A DNA stretch of 64,000 nucleotides, taken from positions 868,001 to 932,000 of the forward strand of contig LODT01000029.1 of NCBI GenBank assembly GCA_001606155.1, written 5' to 3'. The position numbers were made by a program, and so were the translations under genes. This document shows, piece by piece, positions 44,801 to 58,100 of the stretch. The notes below the pieces were generated by a model. It did not search any database. It was not told where the DNA came from and saw only the letters and a list, made by a program, of their open reading frames with translations. The stretch is from Tieghemostelium lacteum (taxonomy: Eukaryota; Evosea; Eumycetozoa; Dictyosteliales; Raperosteliaceae). Numbering within the stretch: position 1 is the first letter of the stretch; the number at the start of each line of letters is the position of its first letter.

Positions 44801-44902
44801 CGTCCTACAATGAGACATCTCATCAACATGAAAAATATTTTGAATTCAATTGAAAAGAGAAAAAAGGTTTTAATTTCAACAAACTCAACTGCCAATAAAT
44901 AA
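41843..44902 (+). CDS. pms2: DNA mismatch repair protein PMS2 (MutL alpha endonuclease subunit)
   Basis: 1019 aa, single exon, known as PMS1 in yeast nomenclature. The N-terminal GHKL ATPase is clear: IDKDSVHRICSGQVILDL, VKELIENSLDA, IDNGIGVD, FGFRGEALSSLCAL and the MutL segment MPVRYQEFKRNIKKE. The central 450 residues are a disordered Ser/Thr/Asn linker with poly-Asn. The C-terminal endonuclease has GQFNLGFI, the metal-binding DQHAADEKYNYE (DQHAx2Ex4E), ACRKSIMVG and WCCPHGRPT. All endonuclease motifs are intact, which separates PMS2 from MLH1. It nicks DNA during mismatch repair with MLH1. It converges on dis3 with 221 bp between stops. Confidence 0.96.
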   Translation: MIKAIDKDSVHRICSGQVILDLSIAVKELIENSLDAKSSSIEVRLKEYGEESIEVIDNGIGVDPPSFSLLTKKHYTSKLGNFDDLLTLHTFGFRGEALSSLCALCNVSITTRSQSESIATKLIFDSAGMITSQTSVAREVGTTVQLQQLFKKMPVRYQEFKRNIKKEFIKLQSILQSYALVSLHCRILAYNQVGKTPRSCILSTPASNSLRDNVITIYGTSVAHNLDEFTAKDNLFIIEGLISKIGSGQGSGQSISSQTPTKDTSGSNSISRSCADRQFIFLNSRPIDLAALTKIINSLYQSFYKKSSYPVVILNIKTPTDTYDVNVTPDKRTIFFHNQNQLLSLVKEALTKMWETSQTIYNQNSIDQFMFDPDKKPSASQSKTTTIASAKVTATSSSSQQSKINDFSNISVITNNNNNSNNTSSSSAKRLLDSLIDQHSKITDDDLHPLKKFKFSTPPTTTTTISTSQNINENRDKLTTTTTTSPTASNSLVSDIISGTKVNGIDFNALEDSIFDDQPYVQPKIISSPTNSTNSTTSVVSVSSKSVDSQSSINNNNISPKTKLTLNLKSSNTNIKNNTNPNPNNNNSKNDNINSISILEDEDSYIQQKVVGTNILNQLNIQTDDADNQSDQSITPKTTTTTNKNNTVNINNQKQQQEDKIQVKEEKPLNSNVMSIDGFQQKSSKTFDITIKTNIDFIRQQYLKRNGVYEAETYNHIIPKSVTVTNLFKDIDLQTSFITDVDIDDTPQLQLVCCDNENSSQSEIQKQARNFIGSVGGISSARASNTNPQPQQEVEKELSLFFKKDYFKRMVVIGQFNLGFIVAKLDDDFFIIDQHAADEKYNYETLKKSFVLNSQPLLAPNALNLTVEDEMVILEHLDIFKKNGFQFEINHEAPPRSKIKLTALPFSKGTVFGMNDVYEMIFILKDTSTAILNSMESLRLPRINSLLASRACRKSIMVGTALTTQQMKQVINNLSTLDNPWCCPHGRPTMRHLINMKNILNSIEKRKKVLISTNSTANK

Positions 44903-45123
44903 GTATTAATAAGTTAGTACATCAATATTAAAAAAAACAAAACCTTAATTCTTTGAGGTAGAATATTATCCCAGATAGTATTGCGTTTTAAACAAATGTT
45001 TAAAGTGTTTTAGTAGTCCCATAACAAAAGAATATAATCTCATAAATTTATGAAAGTTCAAAGTGACTTTTGATTATACAAGTCTAGCTAGAATTAATTT
45101 TTGGGTAATCAGAAACTTCTGCT

Positions 45124-48100
45124 TTATTTAGTGGTTTTAATTTTCTTTTTTGTTTGTTCGGTGTGATCAGTTAATTTTCTTACTTTTTCTTGTTTAGATT
45201 TTATCAATTTTTGAATATTTTGGGTTGGTGTTATTCCATCAACTTGAGATGGGGTGGTGTTTGATATTAACAACATATCTTTTATATTTGGTTCAATACA
45301 GTTGATTTTTAATTTTTGGTCGTGTGCGATGGAGTCATCTACATAAATCTCAACTTTGATCTTATCAAAAACAGAAAATGTATGTGATCCATTAGAGAGT
45401 GTTTGGTTATCGTGATTGTAGTTAAATGATGATACTTGATTATGTCCATCAGAAAGGTAAACAGTACCTTCAAAACCATATCTTGGTACCAAAACTACAA
45501 ATGCATTAGCTTTCACTCTGATAATGTAGGCATCTTCAAGACATTTCTTTCCTTTAAAGAAAATCAATGTATGTAATTGAGTTGAACCTCTACCTGCATA
45601 CTGTGCCATTTTGTGTCTGAAATTCATATTTTCAGACATTAACGTTATGGTCTTATTCTCAAGATTTAATGAAACACTTTGCATACCAATAGCATTAGCA
45701 AGTAGTCTATGAACAATAATATCAGGGTATCTACGAATTGGTGATGTGAAATGGGTATAGATATCAGTTGCCAAACCATAATGTCTAAAATCTTCGTATG
45801 GTAAAGAACCAGAACTGAAATAGACAGCTGGTGACATACAACGAGTAGTCATAATACGACATAATGTATTGAAATAACTATCATTTTCCAAAACACATCC
45901 ATCAAGAGATTCTGCAAGTTCTTTAGATGAGGCAGTTGAGAATTTGAATCCTTTGTTTTCAATTAATTGAGTTAGAAGATCAAAACCAGATTTTTTTGGA
46001 GTTGGATGACGTCTTAATAGTGCACATCCTGGGAAATGTTTATGAATCTTTTTGGCAACCCAAATGTTAGCCAACAACATAAACTCTTCAATCATTGCAT
46101 TGGTTTCACGAAGTTGGTAGATTTCAACATCAGATGGATCACCACCATGTTCTTCAGTCTTGAATTTAACTTGTGGACTTGCAAGACTTAGAGCACCTCT
46201 ATCCATTCTCTGTTTTCTCAATACTTTAGCTAAACGATTAAGGTGTCTAAGGTTAGTTGAAACTTGGTCATTTTGAGTTTTGTCATCTATTCTAATTTGA
46301 GCTTGTTCATAGGTTAGAGATGCAACTGATCTTATAATGGATTTTGTGTATTCTACATCTACAACCTCACCTTGATCTGTAATCTTCCAAATACAACTAA
46401 AAGAGAATCTATCGACATTTGACATTAGTGAACATAAATTACCACTAAGTTCACCAGGTAACATATCAATTCTTCTATCTACTAAATATACTGAAGTACT
46501 TCTACTCTTTGCTTCATCATCAATTGCAGTACCTTCAAGTACAAAGTGACTTACATCAGCAATATGTACACCAACTTCAAAAAGACCATTTCCAATTTGT
46601 TTAATGTGTAGTGCATCATCAATATCAGTACATCCAGGTGGATCCACAGAGAATACACATTCTTTTCTCAGATCTTTTCTACCTACCATATCCGATGGAG
46701 TTACTCTATCCATAATATCAGGTTTAGGCAGACACTTCATTACAGAGGCCCCAAATGGGTGATGAGGTATATCAAATTGCAATAGTAAAACTTTACTCTC
46801 AGTTTCTTTGTCTCCCAAAGGACCGAGATCTTTTACAAAATGTCCAGTTGGGAATTTTGAGTTTCTATCCCATTGGTCAATGGCAACTACAATTCTCTTT
46901 CCAACGATATTGGAAACCTGTCTGGACTTTATTCTGATTCTAGGTATTCTCTTATCAATTGGTACGAAGGTAAGGAAATGTAAACCCTGACTAGTAGCAT
47001 CACCACGAAAATCCACAGCACCACAATAAGGTTTCCAATTTCTTTTTACAATTCCCACAATTTTTCCAGTGGGTTGTTTTTTACTGACTAGTGAATCTTT
47101 TACTACTGCGTCATCGTCTTCCTCTACACCGTCATTTTCTAATAGAATAACAGTGGATGGTGCTTGCCATTCTATTTCAGGTAACAATTCAACAGCTACT
47201 ACATCACCATCTACTGATCTATTTAAATTCTCTAATCCCTGAACTAAAATATCTTTCTCTATAGAATGACATTGAACATTGCCTTCTTTGTAATTGTTCA
47301 TGTTAATTCTAATAATACCTTGATAGACTTTACCATTCTTTATATCCTCTGTCAATATATTCATTGGTCTATGTTCTGCATATTGTATCTTTGATTTTGA
47401 ATCCTCTAATTCACCTGAATGATCTTCATTAGGATCTGATAATTTATCAACTAAAGATGGATTTTCACTACTAAGTTCAAATACAAGTTCTTGAACTATA
47501 ATATATATAGTTAGTATTAAACCAAAACCTATTTTAACCTAATTTAATATATTATTATACATACTTGTTTTACCATCAATACCTAATGATTTTGATTTTA
47601 GTAAATTATCTTTATCGTTTGTAATTAAAAATACTTTAACTTGGTATTTATGTAAATGTGATCTATACCAATCAGTTGCAATACGAATTGCACGATCATT
47701 TCTATCGTTTGGTGATTCACCATTTTCTCTGGTGATAGAGGTGTATTGAGAATATTCATTGGCATAGACATAAAACTGTCTTGAAATGTCTTTAATAACC
47801 TCTTTAATACGATTGTAAATGGATCTATTTTGTGATTTTACTTCATTTAATACTGTTGAGAGAATGACTATATTCTTTAGAGATGGATCTTCCAATAGAT
47901 CAATTTGATGTAAAATCACATTGGTGTCTAATATGTAAATCTGATTGGCAGACATTGAAGATATCTCACCAGATGATATCGCTCTATCTTCACTATTGGT
48001 TCTTTCTTTGTATTTGCTTAAACAAATCTCACATTGTTCATGTCCACACGGTATATCATCTCTTAAATAAATTTCATTGACAACCTTTATTACATTTCCT

Positions 48101-48138
48101 TTTTTTGTAGTTCTGTAATAAAATTTATTTAATTGCAT
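45124..48138 (-). CDS. dis3: Exosome exoribonuclease DIS3/RRP44
   Basis: Exons 48138-47565 and 47495-45124 (70-bp intron, donor GTATGT) give 981 aa. The N-terminus has the CR3 cysteine motif (CGHEQCEICLSKY, about 32-44). A PIN endonuclease domain follows (IYILDTNVILHQIDLL, LITNDKDN), then cold-shock domains and the RNB exonuclease core with PPGCTDIDDALH, DRRIDMLPGEL, NAMIEEFMLLANIWVA and YTHFTSPIRRYPD. An S1-like domain and a basic tail (KKKIKTTK), possibly nuclear, close it. DIS3 is the catalytic subunit of the RNA exosome and degrades RNA 3' to 5'. The acidic RNB residues are intact. Its start codon is 124 bp from that of the divergent F-box-like gene. Confidence 0.96.
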
Positions 48139-48262
48139 TTCTCTCTTTCGTTTTCGTTTGATTGAATTTCTTTTTTTTTTGTTTTTTTAAAATATTTTTA
48201 TCAAATCTTAAATTGCTTTTTTTCTTTTTTTTTTTTTAAGTAACTTGTATTTTGATTTGATA
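48139..48262. promoter_or_regulatory. Short divergent promoter between dis3 and an F-box-like gene
   Basis: 124 bp separate the two start codons. The interval is dominated by T runs (48170-48189, 48219-48238), typical oligo(T) promoter DNA, and must serve both genes. Confidence 0.5.
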
Positions 48263-51200
48263 ATGCAAAAGAAAACTGATCAGCAAAAATTTGAATTATC
48301 GTGTATAGAATTAATTAATTTTATCAAGTTGGTTGACAATAATATAACCTTGTTACCTCTAAAGATAAAATCGAAATTTGAATCTCATCAACTAATGATG
48401 CTAAAGATTTTTAAAAGCTTCCAAGATTACAATAGTTTTTTAGATAAGTTACTTCTTTGGATAGACAACAGTGATGAAAAACAGATATTAAAGTATTATA
48501 TTGAGTGTAATACTATTGTTAAACAAGTTCAAAAACAAGATCTATTACTATTCTATGATAAATTTTGGAGATGGTTAGAAGATTATAGATCAACACCTTC
48601 TACTGATAAATCTAAAAACCAAAAGAAAACGACAACAATTCAATCAAAACAGGATTTAAAATTATCTCTTTTATCAACTCCACATTTATTTACCTATCAA
48701 TACTATCAACATGGTATAATAAAAAAGATATTAGAGAGTGATAACCAAATTGCTATCAACAATATATTAATATCAATAAAATATTCACACCTATTTGATT
48801 ATCACTATCGAGATACAGAAAAACTCAGATACAATGAATCTCTTTTACCTTTCAGTTTATTTAAAAAAGTAAGTCCTAACAAATACAAGGTATTATGAAT
48901 TTAATGTACTAACCGATACTTAGAATGACACTTCAATGTATGGTTCATATCATTTTGGAATAGTTCATAGTATATTGGCTCATATTGTCGAATTTAAAGA
49001 AGATCTTGAGAATGAAGTAAAGAGAAGAGAGGTTATAGTTACCAAGTTATCAATTGGTAATATCAGTTCGTTAATGGATATAATACTTCAAGATAAACTT
49101 GGAAAACCAAAGATCCAAAATCTATCATTATTGATCAATTTCATCACCAATAAGTCATTTGATCATCTATCTCAATCAGAGATACAATCACTGAAGGATA
49201 AATATTTTGAAATCATACCATTGATTTTTAAATATATAAAAAAATATGTCTTAATCCACAGAGGTGAAAGAAAGTATTTACACGAAATTAACTTCACTAA
49301 ACGTGGAGATATTAATGGAATGGCACATGGCCAATTGAACAAATATAGAATACATTTTGGTAATAGTACAATTGATGATATAGTATTTAAATACTACAAA
49401 AATTGGGAATCGTCATCTGAGATTCCTAAAATTGCTAAAAAAGCTATTATGGCATTAGGTTTCATTCCTATGATAAGTCCATTGATTAAAAGTAATCTAA
49501 AGTCTATCTATCAATTCCTCTATGAAGGTCTATCAATCAAAGATTTGAAAAATCACAAAAATACTCTTAAAATCATGTCAATGATCATTAACCATTATGG
49601 AAACCTACCTCTGACAATGGCAGGGCAGATTATCGGCCAACTATTGTTAAACAGCAGAAGAAACTTTAACAATTATTCAGAAATTGTATCTGTTTATGAT
49701 CTACTTGAGAGTGTATGTGTGAGATACCCTGCATTGGCATCTGAAAGATTCCCACAGATTTACAATAAATTACTATCCACTTCCATTCAGAGACTCGACA
49801 GTTTAAATAGAATCATTATAGCAATGGGTAGTAAATTCAATGAAATGGCATCAATTTATCGTGATGATATATTCCTTTTGGAAAATTCAGCTTTGAAAGA
49901 TGAAAGGTTTCACCTTGAGATACTAGAGACACTCTATACACACTATAGAGACGATAAAGAATTTAAAGGAATAATTGAGCATGTCTCAGTTGCCTCTGTG
50001 TATAGAGGCTATAGTGGTAATCAAATGATACATATGGTCAATATCTTGAATACCATAAGTCCAGAGGAATCTATTTATACTACCATTGAAAATAATATAT
50101 TTAAAAGTATAATTAGAAATCCAGATAAAATCAACAATAACTACGAAGTCTTTTTCAGTTCTAGAGTAAACCTTAAAAGACAGTATTTAGAAACCATTAA
50201 AGGTCAGCCTGTCTATAACCTGAATATCTTGAAAAATAATTTAAAATTATTTCTAGAGAATGACAATCAAAACATATTTGAACAGTTACTGTTGACATCA
50301 TTCAATGCCGTCATTACCAAAGAATGGTTATTTGCTGTGAATTTCATAAAGTCCTATGCTAACCTTGACCCCAATATTAAAAAGTCTATTGAAATGATAT
50401 CTCAATTCAAGTCTACAGTTAAAAATAGTCCATTGAGGAGTAAACAAATGGTCAAGATCATGGCATCCTATTTAGATCCTTTGGAACTCTATAATCTTTC
50501 ACTTGAAAAATCAATTGAATTTTTTAACTTGGATTTTCATGATTCACTTAAATCTAAGTTATCTCTAGTGATGGATATTGACAAGGTCATGGATGAAATC
50601 TATCTAGTTAATTTCTTTAAACTAGTAGACTATGAAGGTAGACCAACATCTGGTGTTGACATTAAAAGGTTCATTCAAATGCTATCTCGATATCTAAATG
50701 GACTTGACACCCAATCACCATTGTATACAACAATGAAAAATGATTTGATAAATTTCCTTACATTTTTAGAAAAACAAGAATACAACACATTATTTATACA
50801 GTATATGGATGCTATTAAAGGTGAAAGCATATTGGAATTTGTTTTTGAAACCTTTAAATATCACCCATTGAATTCATTCAGTCAACTAACCAGTAATGTA
50901 TTAATACACCAAATTATATCGAATATATTCCAAGATCCAATTGTCATGTTATCAGAGCTACTTTCATTGGCACTGGTAAACAAACAATTCCTCTTAGAAT
51001 GTCAGAAATCATTCAACAAGTACCCATTAAAAATTCCTTTTACTGTAAATGTTTTTATCAATGAATCTCAATACTCATTGCTTAAAATGGGATTATACCA
51101 CATAGATTATTCATCATTGGATCACTTTCACAAAAACATTGTATTTGATATTCTTTATAATTGTTCATCACTGAAACTCAGTAGATCACCAAACTATCTC

Positions 51201-51575
51201 GTACCTAGAGATTTGGTATTTCTTCAACATTTAGAAATTTCCCTAAATACAAAAGTTGAAGTTTTTCAATTTGATGGCTATAACCACCTGTTGACCAAAT
51301 GCAATCTAGTTACCTTTGAAATGAAAATCCAATGGTCTTGTAGAACAAAGAAAATTTATCGAATATCAAAAATACAACCACATATGATGAACCTTATAAA
51401 ACTGACTCTAAATCATAAGAATTTAAAATCATGTAAAATCTCATTCAGTGATAGTTTTGGTTTTGGAGAGTCAGAACTCAATGAAATTCAAATGGAACTA
51501 GAAAAACTTCAACTTGATAGACCAAATTTAAATATTATGATGCATCATTCAATATCTGTTCATGATAGAAGGTAA
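48263..51575 (+). CDS. Large F-box-like protein, related to the 26230-30423 gene
   Basis: Exons 48263-48868 and 48924-51575 (55-bp intron with a perfect TACTAAC branch site at 48907-48913) give 1085 aa. The ATG at 48263 is the first in frame. The first 700 residues are helical with no recognised domain. A putative F-box-like helix set follows at about 50890-51030 (VLIHQIISNIF, LSLALVNKQFLLECQKS). The last 180 residues have LRR-like strands (LVFLQHLEISLN, MMNLIKLTLNHKNLKSCKIS). Size, order of parts and C-terminal style match the other F-box-like gene, though direct sequence similarity is low by eye. Function is probably substrate recruitment for ubiquitylation, inferred only. Confidence 0.68.
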
Positions 51576-52188
51576 AAAAAAACTTAATTTTGTCATTGAC
51601 AAAATAAAAAATATAACAATGGATAGACTGGAGATAAACAATGAAAATCCTTTTTGAACAACATTAAAAAACAATTATTGTTTGTTGTGTAATTACAAAT
51701 ATTAGAAGCTAACAACATTTGTAACTCCTTTTGATTTTTTATTTGTATTAAAATATTATAGAAATCTATTGGTACAGATAAATCTCAATGAGAAAAATAT
51801 TTAAATAAAGTAGCACCTCTCTCTAAAAGTTATTTAAATAAAAGGGTCTGATAGTATTTTAGTTACTATTAGTGTTTCAATAGAAAGATTTTAAAAGGTC
51901 AGTCCATCAACTAATAAGTTAATCTCTCATCAAATGGATTTATAAAAAAAAAACTTCAAATCAAGATTGCAAAAATAACGGATCAGCCAGAAGAAAAAAT
52001 CTAGATTTTTAAAAATTCAGAACAATTAGGACCAATATCACCCATTACAGCTACAGATATTATTTTGAATCTAGATTATGAATTGATGTTTTTGAATTGT
52101 ATTCAACAAACAACTCTAATTTTTTTTTTTTCCTCATCACTTATCATTTATAAATCAATATCGACAATAACTATTCATCTGAGTGAAA
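51576..52188. other. Intergenic upstream of the IPT/TIG tandem
   Basis: 613 bp. Just past the upstream stop codon is a near-perfect hairpin, ATTTTGTCA-T-TGACAAAAT (about 51586-51604), a candidate 3'-end element. A T run at 52120-52131 precedes the downstream ATG by some 60 bp. No gene is seen. Confidence 0.45.
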
Positions 52189-55100
52189 ATGAAATTAATA
52201 AGTATTGTCATATTTGTATTATTACTTTATGTTGTATTAATTAGTGGAGTTCCCACACAATGGAAGATTGCAGATGGTGGAAATGATCATTGGTATGATT
52301 TTCGATCAGATCAAGGTACACTGAGTGAGATTATTACAAAAATATCAAAAGCTAATGTTCCAGCCACTATTTTAGCTGTTTGTCCAAGATGTAAACCGTA
52401 AGTGTTCTGTTTAGTAAAATTAATAATTATAGTGAATTAATTTAAAAATATTTTAAAAATAGATATTATGGAACCATTACATCTGAAGCTGAACTAAATT
52501 TTGTTAGTAACTCTGTAGCACCTACATCTTACATTTATTGGAGTATAACTAGAAAAGATGATATCAATTTATTTAAATATGCATCTGGTCCAGAGTTAAA
52601 TGAAACTCATTATATCGGTATGTTGTTAGTTAAATTCTATTATATATTGAAAGAAAATATTAATTTATTTAAATTTAGTATCAAAGAGTCAATCAACATT
52701 ATTTTGGAGAATAGATGATGAAGATCCAAATGAAGAATGGGCATATGATACATTTATTATTACACCATCAACAAAATCTTTAAGTAATACCAAATATTCA
52801 GTGACGGCTGCCTATCATTTAATGGAATATAGTGATCCAAATGATCCTTATGTGCCACCTGTTGAAACTACTGGTGGAAATGTAACTGTAAAGTATCTAG
52901 ATGATTTTGTAATTCCCAATGTAGTCATTACAGTTATACCTCAAAATATGGATCCAATTGAGATTAATATCATTTCAAGAGACTCTCAATACAAAACACT
53001 TGTAATGACAATGCCTGCTATTACATCATCTGGTATCAATACTATCCAAATTACTGATGGTTTTAGAAATTTTACAATCTATAACTGGAGATATAAAGGT
53101 AATATTATAACCCTAAAATTCTTCCTTATTAATATTTATTAACACTATTTATAATAATAATAGCTCCTATTGGTCTATCTCTCTACCCAAGTTATAATCC
53201 AGGTGAATTAATTACAATTGTTGGTGAAAACTTTGGTGTTGATAAATCATTGTATGTATATTATAAACACTCTAATCTAACTGTAATCAAAAACTAATAT
53301 ATAATATATATATAGACTTAAAATTACAACAGGTTCTCTAAATAGTGAATGTAAATATCCATTTATTATTGAAGAACATACTGTAATTTCATGTCAATTA
53401 ACAGTTCATGTTAATGAATCAACACCACTCTTACCTATATACATTTCATATGGTGCCTCATCAATTATTAAACATCAGAGAATTGGTCTATGTATGTATT
53501 TTAAATAGTTTAATTAGAAAATATATAATGATTAGTTAATAACTAAAATATATGATTTATAGATGATAGAAAGAGTGTTAAAATGAATAGATATATTCCA
53601 AGTTCTTCCACTTATAATGAAGTTTCAAATAGTTTGGCAAAAGTTTATAAAGATGGATTCCAATTTAATAATAATTTTGGTTATTTATCTTTCTTTGAAA
53701 CTCAAGCTCAATATATATTCTATAGAAGAATGTATGGATATAATGCCAAAATGTATACCTCATTGTTCTCTGATGGTGCTGGTAGTATAATAATCCATAA
53801 CAATGGTGGTTATAACGATGGTGTAACAGCTGTTACTAGTGGTAAATGTGTTTCTGGTGTAATGTATTGTGAGAATGGTGTCATGACAATGTCAAATAAC
53901 AATGGTTATGGTTACTATTACCTTGATAAACCAAATCCAACTGCTTTTGCTGATTATAATTCAAATTTGGGTGGTTTGTTTTTATCTTTTGGTGGACCTC
54001 CTCTTATAGTACCAAGTAACTATACTATTGATTCTGGTGGTGGTTTGGTTTTGGTTAAATTATCTAAAGGTAATACAGGTTTCAAGTATACCAAGAGATC
54101 ATATACCATTGATGGAAAGGCTGTCAATCTTCCAATTCAAGTAATTTCAACTGATACACTGGGTATCCCAATTCCACCTGGCACAAGTCTACAATTCAAT
54201 ATGACAATTTCAATTGAAGATTATACATTCACGGGATTATCAGTAAACTATACTGATCCTGGTATTGTAAGTGTTGCTCCAACATCAACTCTTGGTGGTC
54301 AAGTCACAATCTATGGTTATTCATTTGGAACTGATCCTTCTGTAATCTCAGTAACTATCGATGATGTTGCTTGTGAGAATCCTTACATCGTCATTAATCA
54401 CACTGCCATTTCATGTACTGTTCAACCAGGCGTTAGTGCTGGTCATCTAATGACTATTAAAATTGGAAATTTCGTTCAAAATACTACATTTAACTATCTA
54501 CCTCCAACTATATCATCAGTCAGTCAATTCAATCAAGATCTTACTATAACTGGTATTTCTATGGGTATTGCATCTAATATGCCAACCGTCTATGTTCCTT
54601 ATAATATCACACCTTCTATGACCTATACAGATCCGCAGATTCTAACATTAACAGTACCAGTCTACGCTCAAAATGGTAAAATTAGAGTTGTAGTTGGTGG
54701 TCAAACTGGATTATTCCCATGGGTATATCAACCATATGTTTCAACTATAACACCTTTAACATCAACTGAGGGTAATATGGTATCTATTACTGGTAAATTC
54801 CTCACCCAATATAGAACAGATTCAACACAAACTTCAACAAGAATTCTCATTGGAGGAAGACAATGTTTAGGTCCAGATTTCTCATATGATGTAAATGCAA
54901 CCTATATCACATGTATGGCTCCAGTTGGATCTGGTGCAACCAATGATTTCTATATCACCATTGATGGTAAACCATCAAATATTCTAACTGTTGCTTACCC
55001 ACCTCCTACAATGACTGGATTCACATTAAATGGAACAATCATCACTGTAACTGGTACTAATTTCGGTCCAGATCTATCTAAAGCTAAAATTGAAATTAAT

Positions 55101-58100
55101 GGTAACCTCTTCTCACCAACTGGTATCTTCACTAATCCATCTCGTCTTGTTGCTACCGTACCTATTGCTTCAAAGAATGGTCAAATCAGAGTTAAAGTTG
55201 ATGGTCAAAACTCAAATTATCTCAATTTAACTTTTACTCCCACCATTTCATCAATCAGTAAAGCACCAATTCTCGGAGGACAAATTACAATTCAAGGTCT
55301 ATTCATGAACACTGCTGATTATTTAGGACAATCATTAAACTACAGTATCACAATTGGAAATGGTCCATGTAACGATATCATATTTGTAACTAATGCATTG
55401 GTTAGATGTACTGTTGCACCTGGAACTGGTATCAAAGATTTCACAATGATTATTGGAAGTTTCACAATTGAGAAAGAGTATAGATACATTGATCCACTCA
55501 TTAAAACATTTAGATTATTAGATGTTGATACACTTGAAGTCAATGGTACCAATATTCCAAATGATCTTGGTATAATTGGATTAAACATGTACTTGAGAGA
55601 ATATGATAACTTTGAAATGATTTCACCCGATAGTATTGATTACAATATCTGGACACAATCAGTTCTATTCAAAATGCCAACTGAAGCAATGTCTGGTCAG
55701 GTATTCTTGACTGTTGATGGTTTGAATTCAAATAATATTTCATTAGAATTACTACCAGCAATAACAAGTGTAATTAGTGATATTCCAACATCAGGAGGAT
55801 ACATTACAATCAATGGTAAACACTTTAACTATGTCTATGGTGGTACAAATAGAACCAACTCTGTTTATGCTAATATCTATAATGGATATTGTGGTGACCT
55901 TAAAGTTAGATCATTTACCCAGATTACTTGTAAAGCAGGGGCTGGTTTTAGTACACAAAAAACACGTATTGTATCTAATTCCTATTATGCATCAAACTGG
56001 ATGCCATACCAATACCTTCCACCAACTCTAAATTCAACTACTCAAGGTGGTGCAGGTAATAACTACATGTACTTAGTAGGTGATAACTTCTCAGGATGGG
56101 CAAGCGTTGTAAAAATGAATTTTGGTAATTTAACATCAGGTGTTTATTCATCATCTTACACTACAACCTATACCTACATTCCAAGATTTGCACAAAATGG
56201 TATCATTACAGTTACTGTTGGTGATCAGGAATCAAATAATGTATCATTGACTTTAACACCATCAATCTACACAACAACTTCAGTTGATTTTATTGGTGGT
56301 TTGTTGACCATTTCAGGTAACTTCTTACAAACCACACGTCAAGATGGATCATCAACCAATCCAATTGTTTACTTCCCAAATAACACTCTATGTACCAATG
56401 TAACCCAACTTCCAAATGATATTATCAATCAAAGAACTCAAATTAGTTGTAATGCTCCAGCAGGTAATGGAACTGATTTAACATTATATATTGAAATTGA
56501 TGGTGTTAACTGTACCACACTCTTCACCTATGGGATTCCAGTTTTAAATTCATTCTCAGTCGACAAGAACAACTTTGTAACTTTGAATGGTGAAAACTTT
56601 GGAACCAATTCATCATCAATTAAAGTCATGTTAGGAACAATTCAACAAACAATCACAACTGTTCAAAACAATATCATTACATTCCAAGCACCAGCTACAG
56701 CTCATAACGATTGGATAACAGTTGTATTGGTAAACAATGGAAGATCAAGTGAAAGACTTGCACTCAGACTCTACCCAATGTTAACAAGTGTAACTGCAAG
56801 TGTTACTGATGGTGGTAAAGTTACTATTCAAGGCGGTTATTTAAATAACATGAAAGAAAGTGGCCAAGCTTCTTCAATTCAACTTAAATTTTGTAATGCA
56901 GCAGGATCTGTTTCCTCTATGAATACAAATGGTAATACTATGATGGTTGCCAATACTCCTCCAGGAATTGGTACCAATCTTTCATTTACTATTACTATAG
57001 ATGGATTAAACGCAACAATCAACACATTCAACTATTTACCACCAGCAATCAATGGAACAATACAATCTGGAAATGTTTTATCTCTAACTGGTAATAACTT
57101 TGGAAATGTATTTGCATCTATCACAATGACACCACAATTAATCATAACAAGTGTAAATCACCATATCATAGGAATTCAACTTGGTTTTGATGCAATGAAT
57201 GGACCAATCCAAGTTACTGTAGGAGGTCAAAAATCAAATACATTCCAAGTTAAAATCACACCAGTTATCTCTTCAATCAGACCAGCTGCACCATCAGGAG
57301 GTGATGTTACAATTTCTGGAAGTTTCTTCAACAAAATCAGAGCTGATGGTTCAAACACAACCATTTCAGTCACTGTTAATGGAACTGATTGTCCAATTAC
57401 TTCATTAAACTCTAACACTCAATTAACATGTTCTATTCAAGCTGGTAACTATAAAGGCGTAGATGTAGTTGTAACAGTCGACGGAATGTCAGCAACATCA
57501 ACTTACACAGCATTAGGACCAGTTCCACAAAGTGTTCCAGTTTCAACAGTCTATCAAGTTTCAGCAACCATCACAATTTCAGGTCAAAACTTTTATGAAC
57601 CAATTGCAGTTAAAATCTCTGGAACTGATTGTACAAGTGCCAAAGTTATTGATATCAATACCATATCATGTTTCTTTGACGCGCAGGTTACCCCAACAGT
57701 TGGTCCACTTCCAGTCACAGTTTATTCAGTCAATTTAGCCTCGACTGCTAATATCTTCCTCTATGATGATATTCCATGTCCTAATAACTGTTCTGGAGTT
57801 GGTTTATGTAGAAATGGAGCTTGTAGTTGTAATGTTGGATTCGGAGGAGCTGATTGTCACACTCAAGTAAATCTCACAGTTCCAATCCCAACCGTCTCTG
57901 AATACAGTGGATCAATTCAAGTTGATTCTGATATCTTCAGTTCTAAGATTGCATTCCTTCGTGAAGTTGATCCATTTGATGTTGGAGTAATAACTGTGTC
58001 AATGGATAAATTAACTTGGGAACCAGTATCCTATACCGAGTATGACAACTATAATGTAAATGTATCTAAAGGATACAAAGCTGTTGATGGATTCTCTATA

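Noticed and set aside
48245-48262. TTG start upstream of the second F-box-like gene
   Set aside because: The first ATG in frame is 48263.
52183-52188. GTG as start of copy A
   Set aside because: Nuclear genes start with ATG; the ATG at 52189 begins a clean signal peptide.
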